DNA from: Halomonas qaidamensis | GTDB lineage: Bacteria > Pseudomonadota > Gammaproteobacteria > Pseudomonadales > Halomonadaceae | Length of the DNA: 64,000 nt | Reading direction: 5' to 3' | Assembly: GCF_025917315.1 (NCBI RefSeq) | Contig: NZ_CP080627.1 | Location: 3,596,001 to 3,660,000 of the forward strand | Part shown: positions 1-8,525 of the stretch, piece after piece | Layout of the letters: every line of letters begins with the position of its first letter | Position numbering within the stretch: position 1 is the first letter of the stretch | Made by a program: the position numbers and the translations under genes | The notes under the pieces: generated by a model | Seen by the model: the letters and a program-made list of their open reading frames with translations, nothing else | Databases searched by the model: none | Told to the model about the DNA's origin: nothing

Positions 1-406
1 TTTTGCGCTCCTTGTCTATCTCTTTCTTTTGCTGACCTTTCAATCGGCTAAGCTCATCAGCTTGTCTTCTTCGATCCTCAGTGCGCTTTTTTTCAACCGA
101 GGCAACTTGATGTTCATATTCTTCCCTTACCTCCTCTTCAATAGCCTCAGACAATTCCTGCAACAGGATCCCAGCTCTCTCACGATAACCCTCTAGCATA
201 GACCGGCTATTCACAGCGTTTTGGTGAAATGTACTGACCTCAGCAACTATCTCTTCTTCCGATAAACCTTGCTCACGCTTTGTTTTAGCAATATCGGCTT
301 TATTTGCTTTATACAATGCGTAAGCCACCAAGCCTTGAATGTCAGCACTTCTATCTTCTACAAGCTCATCGAAAACCCATCTCTTCCCTTGCGAACTATG
401 CTCCAT
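1..406 (-). CDS. Hypothetical coiled-coil protein, C-terminus beyond the window
   Basis: An open frame on the minus strand starts at ATG 406 and runs off the left edge with about 135 codons visible. AAGGTG lies five bases upstream of the start. The visible part is highly charged, rich in Glu, Lys and Arg, and from about residue 60 onward it reads as a long amphipathic helix (many EEE, KK and RR pairs), so a coiled coil is likely. I do not recognise the family. It follows the small gene at 429-635 by 22 bases on the same strand, suggesting one transcript. Its place inside the transposon makes it cargo. Confidence 0.55.
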   Translation of the reverse strand, partial: MEHSSQGKRWVFDELVEDRSADIQGLVAYALYKANKADIAKTKREQGLSEEEIVAEVSTFHQNAVNSRSMLEGYRERAGILLQELSEAIEEEVREEYEHQVASVEKKRTEDRRRQADELSRLKGQQKKEIDKERK

Positions 407-428
407 CTTAACACCTTGTTATTTACTA

Positions 429-635
429 TTATTTGGAGGAGCATTTTTCAGAAGCATTCAGAATAAGCTTAGAGAAGCGATTTACAGCTTTCTGAATCTC
501 CTCATCAGAAAACTTGTGAGACCTCTTTTCGCTAGGTATTGTTCGGTAATTTACTATTTCCACATTTTTCACTGCCTTGTTAACCACTGCTTTGTGTTGC
601 TTTTCCGTCATTTTGGGCAGTACTGTCACATTCAT
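429..635 (-). CDS. Small hypothetical protein, 68 aa
   Basis: This 68-residue frame starts at ATG 635 with a good ribosome-binding site, GAGGTG five bases upstream. It is basic and charged, with a predicted helical middle (FSDEEIQKAVNRFSKLIL) and no recognisable domain or membrane segment. It is followed after 22 bases by the partial gene at 1-406, so the two are probably co-transcribed leftward. A longer plus-strand frame across the same bases (339-692) has no ribosome-binding site and unlikely composition, and I regard it as a shadow. The function is unknown. Confidence 0.5.
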   Translation of the reverse strand: MNVTVLPKMTEKQHKAVVNKAVKNVEIVNYRTIPSEKRSHKFSDEEIQKAVNRFSKLILNASEKCSSK

Positions 636-845
636 AACATCACCTCTTGTAGGAGGTTGCAGCTACATAACACCATAGCCAAATTTTGCTGAGTATACAC
701 ACGTGCTTTCTTTAGTAAAGCAGACAATTTAAGAAATGTCAGCCCTCCGGGCTCTCACCTCCGATTCTATGCTCACAAACCTCGTAGTGACTGCATGTCG
801 ACCCTGGACGAGTAACTGACAATTCATTTTTAGGAGGTTTAGCCC

Positions 846-1124
846 ATGCGAACTGTTCCAATTTTCAAAGATGATAATAGCCAGATCGTCTACCTGCCCG
901 CTGATATGGTATATGAAGGGGTTAGAAAACTTAAGATTACTCAGGCAAAGGAAGTAATTACTCTGCGTCCTGTTCGTTCATCCTGGATATCCTATCCTGA
1001 GCTGCCTAAGGCTGATGCCGAGTTCCTTCATCAGCGTCCCGTAATCGTGGATGCTAAAGACAGGAGCGACCTTCCACACAGCAGCTCGTCAAAGTCCTCA
1101 AAATACCCCGATGGCAATTGTTGA
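846..1124 (+). CDS. VapB-type antitoxin, solitary, with a replaced C-terminus
   Basis: The first 70 residues look like a VapB antitoxin with an AbrB/SpoVT-type DNA-binding fold: MRTVPIFKDDNSQIVYLPAD, then a GV.KL motif and ITLRPVR. TAGGAGG lies nine bases before the ATG, a strong ribosome-binding site. VapB normally binds and neutralises the PIN-domain RNase VapC and represses its own operon. Here no VapC follows. After about residue 73 the sequence becomes a Ser-rich tail (DLPHSSSSKSSKYPDGNC) unlike the usual VapB C-terminus, and the next frame belongs to an unrelated protein. I infer that a deletion removed the toxin and joined the antitoxin to another remnant. Confidence 0.6.
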   Translation: MRTVPIFKDDNSQIVYLPADMVYEGVRKLKITQAKEVITLRPVRSSWISYPELPKADAEFLHQRPVIVDAKDRSDLPHSSSSKSSKYPDGNC

Positions 1125-1534
1125 ATTATATCCCAGGTGCACGTAACGGCGGCATAATTGAGAGCAAAGTGCTGGAGAATTGGATAACGAAGGCCCGAAC
1201 TCTCGCCAATGCGGAGCATATTGAAGATATCGCCGACTACTGGATCGGAAAAATGCTTTCGGCATCGCCGATGGCGGGCGACGGTGTCTGTACGATAAAG
1301 CCAAAAAGTAACATGATCGATCTATTCCACAGCAATGCAATGATCGAAGGCTTCAAAATTGGCAAATCTAATCGCCGTGGTGTAACGACGCGTATGACGA
1401 GCGATGGTGGTGCCCTAGAATGCGAGGAGGAAATGAAGTACCGCGCCTGGATTGGCAGGTTTAGGGTTCCTTCAGTAGTTACAAAGTTAAGGTCAAGAGT
1501 TCGCGATTCAATGCGTATGATCGGACAGGCCTGA
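1118..1534 (+). pseudogene. C-terminal remnant of a large protein of unknown family
   Basis: About 120 residues here look like the end of a larger protein rather than a free gene. They include WITKARTLANAEHIEDIADY, IGKMLSASPMAGDGVC, GFKIGKSNRRGVTTR, then a GG..E....KYR.W pattern. I have a general memory of such a segment ending large cargo proteins but cannot name the family. The frame opens only at a TTG inside the end of the VapB-like gene, with no ribosome-binding site. It therefore probably marks the right edge of a deletion that joined vapB to the tail of a lost gene. Confidence 0.45.
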
Positions 1535-1598
1535 GTAATGGGAGTATCCGAAAATCACCGTTAATACTTACACGTTCGGCCCCTCCCGCTGGTTAGTA

Positions 1599-4268
1599 AT
1601 GCTAGGTTTGACACGCCCCTGGAAGCTGACTTTGAAGAGTGGTTCGATTCATCTCCAGCGTTCCAACAGGGTCTTCACATACCCCCTCATTAACCTTCAT
1701 GAGGCCAATCTGTCTGGCAAGTCCATACACGACGTTGTAAAGCTTCAGTTTTACAACGAGCCGTCCTCCATCGGCCTTCGAGGATTAGCCCGTGGAGATG
1801 GCCAGCGACTGTTGGACAGTCTTCGGGTTGCTACGGCTGCCGCTCTAGACCCATATGAGCACTGCCTACTTGACTGGGGCCAAACTCTCTCCCGTCGCCT
1901 CGAAATACATCGCTGGCTTGGAGTCCGTGAGTGGAGCGCAATCTGTCTAGAGCGTAACGACGCCCTCCCCATCAAAGACGGCCCCACATTAGGAAGTGTG
2001 CTTGCCGGGCCCTGGCCTCGTCAGATACTACTGGAACAACCAGTTGTACGTGGGCTATCGGCTGCCTGGGTAAGCACGCTCATAGAATCTACTCCGGATG
2101 TCACGCCAGCACACGTAATTGCTCACAACGAAAGGCTATTGCTTGAAGAGCCACGGCGCTATTCCGACTTCTTCGCCTCGGTAGCTGCCAGCCCTCTGAC
2201 AGAGGAACAGACGGCTGCGGCGGTGTGTTTCGAGGATCGCCTTCTGTTGGTAGCTGCTGCTGGGTCTGGTAAAACTCAAACAATGGTTGCAAGGGCGGGG
2301 TATGCCGTACTATCGGGACAAGCCCGGCCAGAAGAAATTGTCATGCTCGCCTTTAATAAGGACGCGGCCTTGGAGCTCGATGAACGTGTTAAAACCCGGC
2401 TTCTTCCAGCTATTGAGGGCGCTGACGCAATAACTTGCACCACCTTCCACTCTCTGGCGTTGCGCATCATCGGGGAGTCCACAGGTCGCAAACCATCCGT
2501 TGGTAGCCAGCTCGATAAAGGGCAGGACATTGGCGTTGTGGCCCACATTCTCTCGCAACTTATCGCTGAATCAAACAGCTACAGAGCAATGTGGTTCCTT
2601 TACTCAATAGTGCTGGGACACAGCGCTGGCGAGTACGAGAAGGCTGCCAGCGATGAAGCTAAACCACAGCTAACGATCACTGACCCTGATGCCATCATCA
2701 CACAACGCGGCGAGGTTGTGCGCAGCCAGGAGGAGCGAATCATCGCAGATTGGTTGTCACTGCACGGAATCAACTATCGCTATGAGGCGACCTATCCGCA
2801 TCCAACGGCCGATGAGCACCATCGGGATTATAGGCCTGACTTCTACTACCCAGAGATCGACCTGTATCACGAACATTTCGCTCTCGACGCTCGTGGCCAG
2901 CCACCGGCCAGATTCAAAGGTTATCTGGATGGAGTCGAATGGAAGCGCGTACTCCATCACCAGCATCAAACAGCATTATTCGAGACAACGTCATACGGCT
3001 TACGTCAAGGTGACGATCTAGAGCGGCTAAAGGCCGAGCTATCGGCCCGAGGATTAAACCCTGTAGCGAATGCGAATAACTTAGTCAACCCAACAGACCC
3101 TGTCGAGGTGCCGGAGTTTGCGAAGCTGGCACGCATGTTCATCATACGCTACAAGGGCCAAATGCTGAACGTGGATGCATTGCGTACTAGTCTGGACGAA
3201 CGACCCTTTCCAGTGCGAGACCGGCAGTTCTTGAACCTGTTCGAGCCTATTCTGGAGCGCTGGAATCAGCGCCTCGCCGATGAGGGCGCTGTAGATTACG
3301 AGGATATGCTCAACCAGGCAGCTAAACACCTCGAGAATGGTGAGTGGCAGTCGCCGTTTCGCACTATTATGGTGGATGAATTCCAAGACACGTCTCCTGC
3401 GCGCGCCAACATCATCCGCGGGTTGGCTGGAGAAAATGTAACGCTCGCTGCAGTGGGCGATGACTTCCAGAGTATCTATCGGTTTGCCGGTGCAGATATC
3501 AGAAACATGACACAATTCGAGCAACGATTCGGTAAGGCTCGTACGCTCTATCTGACAAAGACATTCCGATCTCCGCAATCACTGAACGACCTCGCAAGCG
3601 CGTTCGTCACGCGCAACCCTGATCAGTTGAACAAGTCGGTCTTCTCCGCCAATTCAGCCAGCGGGCCTCGTGTGCATTTTCGTGCATATGCCCATGGTGC
3701 AGCACAATCCAGCTTGGATGACCAACTCGACAAGCTGGCTGTACAGGCTCGTAAGCAGCATGTCAGCTTGAGCGTGTTTCTGCTGGGACGTTATAAGCAT
3801 GATCGCCCCGGCAACTTGTCGGCAATTAAGAGGCGCCACCACGGAGCACTGGATATTCGGTTTTTGACGGTACATGCCAGCAAAGGGCTTGAGGCCGATT
3901 ATGTGTTCCTGCTGAACGTGCACAACACAGAACTTGGATTTCCGATGCGTCGCCCCGAAGACGAACTCTTAGGCTTTGTAATGCCGCCTGATGAAGCTTA
4001 TGAACACGCTGAAGAGCGCCGTTTGCTCTATGTGGCGATCACTCGTGCTAAACGCCAGGCTGTATTAGTTGCAGAGGAAGGGCGGATCTCGGACTTCGTA
4101 TTCGAGCTCAGTGACCTTGGGATGGGGGCTATCTTGGATCACCGTCGGTTGGTTGAGATTACACCATGTCCTGCATGCGAAGACGGCCGGCTAATACCGA
4201 AGATTACCACTAGAGGCGAATCCATAAGTTGCAGTCAGCACCCGCACTGCGTATATAAACCCCTTTAG
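1599..4268 (+). CDS. Helicase IV (HelD/UvrD-like superfamily 1) with inserted nuclease-like segment and C-terminal zinc ribbon
   Basis: This 889-residue protein follows the layout of E. coli helicase IV: a long N-terminal region, then SPLTEEQTAAAV, Walker A AAAGSGKT (about residues 219-226), an AFNKDAALELDERV segment, the motif II region MVDEFQDTSPARA, GDDFQSIYRFAGA, and late motifs LTVHASKGLEADYV and RRLLYVAITRAKR. Between motifs Ia and II it carries about 150 extra residues with RPDFYYP (from residue 412) and DLYHEHF, which look like the PD and E-x-x halves of a PD-(D/E)XK nuclease. The last 35 residues form a topoisomerase-type zinc ribbon (CPAC...CSQHPHC). I infer a DNA helicase-nuclease, plausibly in defence. 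The start is uncertain because no good ribosome-binding site precedes 1599. Confidence 0.75.
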   Translation: MLGLTRPWKLTLKSGSIHLQRSNRVFTYPLINLHEANLSGKSIHDVVKLQFYNEPSSIGLRGLARGDGQRLLDSLRVATAAALDPYEHCLLDWGQTLSRRLEIHRWLGVREWSAICLERNDALPIKDGPTLGSVLAGPWPRQILLEQPVVRGLSAAWVSTLIESTPDVTPAHVIAHNERLLLEEPRRYSDFFASVAASPLTEEQTAAAVCFEDRLLLVAAAGSGKTQTMVARAGYAVLSGQARPEEIVMLAFNKDAALELDERVKTRLLPAIEGADAITCTTFHSLALRIIGESTGRKPSVGSQLDKGQDIGVVAHILSQLIAESNSYRAMWFLYSIVLGHSAGEYEKAASDEAKPQLTITDPDAIITQRGEVVRSQEERIIADWLSLHGINYRYEATYPHPTADEHHRDYRPDFYYPEIDLYHEHFALDARGQPPARFKGYLDGVEWKRVLHHQHQTALFETTSYGLRQGDDLERLKAELSARGLNPVANANNLVNPTDPVEVPEFAKLARMFIIRYKGQMLNVDALRTSLDERPFPVRDRQFLNLFEPILERWNQRLADEGAVDYEDMLNQAAKHLENGEWQSPFRTIMVDEFQDTSPARANIIRGLAGENVTLAAVGDDFQSIYRFAGADIRNMTQFEQRFGKARTLYLTKTFRSPQSLNDLASAFVTRNPDQLNKSVFSANSASGPRVHFRAYAHGAAQSSLDDQLDKLAVQARKQHVSLSVFLLGRYKHDRPGNLSAIKRRHHGALDIRFLTVHASKGLEADYVFLLNVHNTELGFPMRRPEDELLGFVMPPDEAYEHAEERRLLYVAITRAKRQAVLVAEEGRISDFVFELSDLGMGAILDHRRLVEITPCPACEDGRLIPKITTRGESISCSQHPHCVYKPL

Positions 4269-4435
4269 TAGTGGCCTAGTGGCTAGAAACGCTAAATCTG
4301 GGGGCGACGTCGAAGCTTAAACGGGATAGTCCAAGTCTTGTTAGATAGCATCACCTGATATGCTCGTCGCCGCGCAATGATGGAGTGCTATGCTTTGTAA
4401 AATACCGTAATCAGGTTCAGAGACTGTAGCCGGTG

Positions 4436-7400
4436 TTAGTCCTGCGCTACCACTCTTTGGATAGAGTGGTGAAGACTATATGACGCAATCTGGTCGGGGT
4501 CGCCCTTCATATAAGTGAGGAGTTCATCGCTTGAAATGCTACCCCAAGTTGGTGAGTTGATTCGTTCGATAATCGCTTCGCTGTCAAGTAGAAGGCCATT
4601 CAAGGATGGTGCCTCATCATCCGCGAGCGCTGCAATTCTGCGAGCGAGGGCATATAACCAAAAGTTTACTTTATGTGCATTGCTGTATGTTTTCCAACTT
4701 ATCTGAGCGCTCATAGGCTGCCTGATGGTTCGAGCAAGCGTATTAAAAATCTTCCGGAGCTCGCTGAAAATTTCCTCACGAACGGCGGGACTCAGATATT
4801 TAGTTAACACAGCCAGCTCATCGGTGAATGCGCCGTCCGCTTCTAGCTTGAAATAGAGGCTGTCATTCTTGAGTGCCTCCCGCCATTGTGTAGTCAGCTC
4901 GGTTACCCACTGCTTGGCAACTTGAGTAATGTCGATTGCTCTTTGTTCCAGCATGGGCACAAGCATGGACTCAAGAATCCAAGGGGTTAAGTGGTGCAGC
5001 CTGCCAAGACGGCCACGAACGGGCTGAAGAACGTCTTTGAGTTCCTCGTCAGTGAGAGGCGCCTGAAGCGATTGGGTCAATAGAGCAATAAGTTGCGGTT
5101 TGGCATCGGAATTAAGATAGTTTGCTTCGTTGATCAGCCAGCACAGGATGGTGCGTCGAACACTAGCGGATTGGATCTGATCAATCTTGGAGAGTAACTC
5201 AATCCCCCAGTTGCCTCTATTGATTGCATTTTCGAGAGCATGCAGCCCTACCCAGACTATAACGTTCACATTGCTCTGCAACAGCGCATCAATCTGCTCG
5301 GGGTTCTTATCAAAGCATATCCGCTCGCAGATATGCTTGAGAGCTTCAACTACAAGTGCGTGGGTGCGTGGCTGCTTGATAGGTTCAGAGCATATCGTGC
5401 TCAACCATAAGACAAACTGCTTCGGAGCTCGCGACCAAAGGAGTTTGATGGCGTAATAATCGCTCCATGAAGTATCAACAGGCGAGTACCCAAATGCGTG
5501 GAACGGGTCCGAATGTGACAGCAGTAGTGCGGTAAGCTTCTTTGTCAGATAGAACTCAATGTCAATCTGGCTCTTTTTGATACGCGGTTGCAGCGCGCCC
5601 CGCCTGGAAGAGCAAATGTGCTCAAGCAGTGCCTGTTTGAAGGGCTCAGGTAAAGGCGACTTCTCCTTGGTATAGAGATCGCCCGCTTGAGAACTGGCGA
5701 GTACATAACCCAGTGCGTCCCAAGCGGAGTGGAAGTCTGCAAGCTGCAGTCCTTCATTCCAGAGCTTGATCGGAAGGCTGTCGAAGCGTTTTGGATCGAG
5801 TTCTCCGTCCTTGCTATACCCGCTAGCATTCATCTGCTCCATCAGTTCAGATCCTGTCAAGCCAGCGAGCTGGGCGTCATCTAACCACCAAGCCAGCACG
5901 TCACCAGCACGTGGAGGATCAACGAACGAGCAGCGTTGGCTCAGCTCCGCAAGTTCGCTTACTTCTTTACTCCGATCCTTCTCGACAGAATTGAAAATAA
6001 GTTTTGCACTGGGTGAAATCTTCCCGTCTCCGTGGAGCGTGCTCTGAATAATTTGGTCAACGTACTCGAATACATGCGGCATAACATCCAGAGGAATAGG
6101 GGTCACCAATAAAGGGAAGTTTTCGCTAGCCCTCTGAACCGAATTGGATAGATGATAGCCCGCTAGTGACCGACCATTGGCTGAACGAATAAGTATCATG
6201 CGGTCGTGGAGTCTGTTTTCTGGCACTGCAAGCACTTTGAGGAGAACATTTCCAAAGTAGCCATCACCCCAGTCAGCACACTTTGAGAGAAGCTTCTCAA
6301 TACGGTTGGGCTGGCCTGAGACTCTTTTACTGTCATCGCTCGATTCTTTCTCGGTAGTAATAATCAGGTAATTAGCAGTTGCCGTGCCCAGACGATTGAG
6401 AAGCTCGATCCCAACATCCTCCATAAACGGGTCTATCCAAGCAATTTGGGCATCGCGGTGTTGCTCAAAAATGCTCCTGAGCCAGTCTATTAACAGCAGG
6501 CGACTCATACCCCCGCTATCGTTAAGAGTGAGAAAAAACCGCCCTTCAGATCTCTTGGGGCGTAGCTGCTTGACACCGTCTTCAGTAAGCCGATTGAGAG
6601 GAATCCATTGATCCTCAGTATGCCCGCCCATTCGCGATCGTGAAGAATGTAAGGTGCGCCCGATCTGCTCTGCTGCTTCTAGCTTGGCCTTTTCTCGATT
6701 TGGTACCTTTTTCATCAACCAACCCAGTTGGCCGTTTGTCCGTATAGGATCAGCTATTTGCAGATCTAAATTCATGCTGCGCAAGAAGTATCCGCCAGTT
6801 TGAAGCTGGAGGAATGGTTCTTCTTTGATACCTGCAAGTGCATAGATTTCCAAGGTGTAGGCTGTAGAGACTTGGTCTTGGAACTCTTTAATCTCAAATG
6901 CATGGTGGAGTGGGTATGAATCATCCTTTCCCAAACGGGCGATGTAAGAGGCTTGCGTGCTACCGTCGCTGAGTGCTTTAACAATTATCAGGAGATCGGT
7001 AGGTTCCTGGGTCAGTGGTTCGAATAGCGTCAAGGATGACTGCTGCCCTTTCAAAGAAATATCGAACTTGCTGCGCTCAGCAGCATTGAGCCCAGGCGAG
7101 CAAATGAACTCGAAGTCCCCGATTCGCCAGGCGTCGAGTTTGGAGAAATCCATGCCAGTATCGGCGTTTAATGCTTGACACGCCGCTTCGGCAATCTTCC
7201 TGTCGCATCCCTCTGGGACGGTGAACACCTTTGGTTTTCCCTCTGAAGATATGGCACCGCTGTCCACGCTTGCATAGCTGGTTGGACTTAGTCGGCTGGA
7301 TTGAAATTGATAGTAATCACGTGTTGGCAAATGCATTACGGGACGGGCGACAGGGTTTTCCCCAAATGTGCTTGCGCCTACCTTCTTGGCCAATTTGTCG

Positions 7401-7741
7401 TTGATAGTCAGTCCGGTAAGCTGGCTAGCAGCCTGAAGCGAAGCCCCGCTGATGAAGTCCCCAAGGAAGGTTTTCAGTTGCTCGGTAGAAGTATAAAGCG
7501 TTAAGGCGTGTGTCTTGACAGTGCAATTATCATATAGAGGCGTTTTGCTGCTGACGGTGCCACTCCAACTATCCGATTGGTAGGTGCCTGGTAGCGAACG
7601 GCCATACAGGAAGCGTAGTTCGCTGGAACCTTCCCGTTCGATCTCTAAAATCCATATTTGGCTAACGGTGAGGTTCTGGTCATTGCCGAACAGGCCGTAC
7701 AGCCTGAAATCTGTAAGCAAAGCGCTGAGAGGTTTAGGCAT
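4436..7741 (-). CDS. Large defence-island protein with a PLD-like central domain, function unknown
   Basis: The product is 1101 residues long if it starts at ATG 7741; the preceding 42 codons of the open frame have unlikely composition. The N-terminal third is a beta-rich domain I do not recognise with certainty; it may belong to the type annotated as VPA1262-family N-terminal domain, at low confidence. The middle contains IAWIDPFMED and RLHDRMILI (His512, Asp513) followed by LAGYHLSNS, the pattern of a phospholipase-D-like HD-R...G.S.N site. The C-terminal 450 residues are helical and repeat-like. No membrane segment is visible. It is convergent with the helicase at 1599-4268 and follows the Gabija-like pair on the same strand. 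PLD-fold domains in such proteins are often nucleases, but the activity here is a guess. Confidence 0.6.
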   Translation of the reverse strand: MPKPLSALLTDFRLYGLFGNDQNLTVSQIWILEIEREGSSELRFLYGRSLPGTYQSDSWSGTVSSKTPLYDNCTVKTHALTLYTSTEQLKTFLGDFISGASLQAASQLTGLTINDKLAKKVGASTFGENPVARPVMHLPTRDYYQFQSSRLSPTSYASVDSGAISSEGKPKVFTVPEGCDRKIAEAACQALNADTGMDFSKLDAWRIGDFEFICSPGLNAAERSKFDISLKGQQSSLTLFEPLTQEPTDLLIIVKALSDGSTQASYIARLGKDDSYPLHHAFEIKEFQDQVSTAYTLEIYALAGIKEEPFLQLQTGGYFLRSMNLDLQIADPIRTNGQLGWLMKKVPNREKAKLEAAEQIGRTLHSSRSRMGGHTEDQWIPLNRLTEDGVKQLRPKRSEGRFFLTLNDSGGMSRLLLIDWLRSIFEQHRDAQIAWIDPFMEDVGIELLNRLGTATANYLIITTEKESSDDSKRVSGQPNRIEKLLSKCADWGDGYFGNVLLKVLAVPENRLHDRMILIRSANGRSLAGYHLSNSVQRASENFPLLVTPIPLDVMPHVFEYVDQIIQSTLHGDGKISPSAKLIFNSVEKDRSKEVSELAELSQRCSFVDPPRAGDVLAWWLDDAQLAGLTGSELMEQMNASGYSKDGELDPKRFDSLPIKLWNEGLQLADFHSAWDALGYVLASSQAGDLYTKEKSPLPEPFKQALLEHICSSRRGALQPRIKKSQIDIEFYLTKKLTALLLSHSDPFHAFGYSPVDTSWSDYYAIKLLWSRAPKQFVLWLSTICSEPIKQPRTHALVVEALKHICERICFDKNPEQIDALLQSNVNVIVWVGLHALENAINRGNWGIELLSKIDQIQSASVRRTILCWLINEANYLNSDAKPQLIALLTQSLQAPLTDEELKDVLQPVRGRLGRLHHLTPWILESMLVPMLEQRAIDITQVAKQWVTELTTQWREALKNDSLYFKLEADGAFTDELAVLTKYLSPAVREEIFSELRKIFNTLARTIRQPMSAQISWKTYSNAHKVNFWLYALARRIAALADDEAPSLNGLLLDSEAIIERINSPTWGSISSDELLTYMKGDPDQIASYSLHHSIQRVVAQD

Positions 7742-8018
7742 AATAGAGTTTTCTTTTGCTGAGTGATGAAGAGGCCTGTCGTGCAAAGTGTCATGGTCCA
7801 CTCTAAGTGGATCAGGGCGATCACCCCATATTATCCTTGTTTTCCAGTTAAGCCTCTGGCGTGACAAGTCGAGCTTTGGGAGAAATTCTTTCAGGACATA
7901 GTTCTTGAGCTACTTGCTATATCGCACATTGAACGTCTGTTCCAGCAGCCGGTAAAAACTATTCTAGCCGATATGGGGCGCTATATAATTTCGCTTAAAT
8001 TTTGTTACTGTTCCTAGT

Positions 8019-8210
8019 TCAACCTCTTTCGAAATCCCAGTCCCCTACCATGCATGCCTCGAACATGTGCTGAATCAACAAAAGCGCATTGACTGCATTA
8101 CCATACGCCTTCGCGTGGATCACTGAACAGCGGTCAAGATCTGCCTTGAGGCTGGTCGGGCGCCAAATGGTCTTGGGCAGAGCCCCCAACGCAGTTTGTG
8201 TCGTGTCCAT
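8019..8210 (-). CDS. Small hypothetical protein, 63 aa
   Basis: A 63-residue frame starts at ATG 8210 and ends at 8019. The sequence (MDTTQTALGALPKTIWRPTS, ending with EACMVGDWDFERG) has protein-like composition and a central helix with a single Cys, but no family I know. No clear ribosome-binding site precedes it. The open frame could extend upstream to 8318, but that extension is mostly translated 8-bp tandem repeat and is unlikely to be coding. It lies between the Gabija-like operon and the PLD-like gene, all on the minus strand. It could be spurious. Confidence 0.3.
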   Translation of the reverse strand: MDTTQTALGALPKTIWRPTSLKADLDRCSVIHAKAYGNAVNALLLIQHMFEACMVGDWDFERG

Positions 8211-8525
8211 TGTGAAGTTTCTTAATTGAAGATCAATGGCTGATATGACGATAGCACCAGATAACGATTGACAATGTTCCTTACCGGCAAGCTGGTCGGC
8301 TGGTCGGCTGGTCGGCATGATTGCGGATCAGCAGAGAAGAATCGAACGAGGAAGCGGTAGGCCCTCATGGGGGAGGGGGGCGTCAAGCAACAAGCAACAA
8401 GTCTACGATTCAACATGAAGAGCGGGGCACACCGACGGCAGCATAATCGTGATGCACCATTTATTTGATCAAAGTAGTAAAGCTTTCAAGAAAACGATGA
8501 ACTATAAACACATTTGACCTATGGA
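8211..8525. other. Non-coding stretch between the Gabija-like genes and the next small frame
   Basis: No convincing gene is visible here. The stretch contains the three-copy 8-bp tandem repeat at 8291-8316 and a G-run around 8370, and no obvious terminator downstream of the helicase gene that ends at 8526. Confidence 0.5.
8291..8316. repeat. Tandem repeat, 8-bp unit GCTGGTCG, three copies plus GC
   Basis: GCTGGTCG is repeated perfectly three times (8291-8298, 8299-8306, 8307-8314) and followed by a partial fourth copy GC. It is probably a simple slippage repeat in intergenic DNA. Confidence 0.9.

Noticed and set aside
7742..7867. N-terminal extension of the PLD-like gene to 7867
   Set aside because: The 42 extra residues have non-coding composition, and ATG 7741 begins a normal-looking domain.
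8289..8317. CRISPR-like array from repeated GCTGGTCG
   Set aside because: The units are contiguous 8-mers without spacers, so this is a simple tandem repeat.
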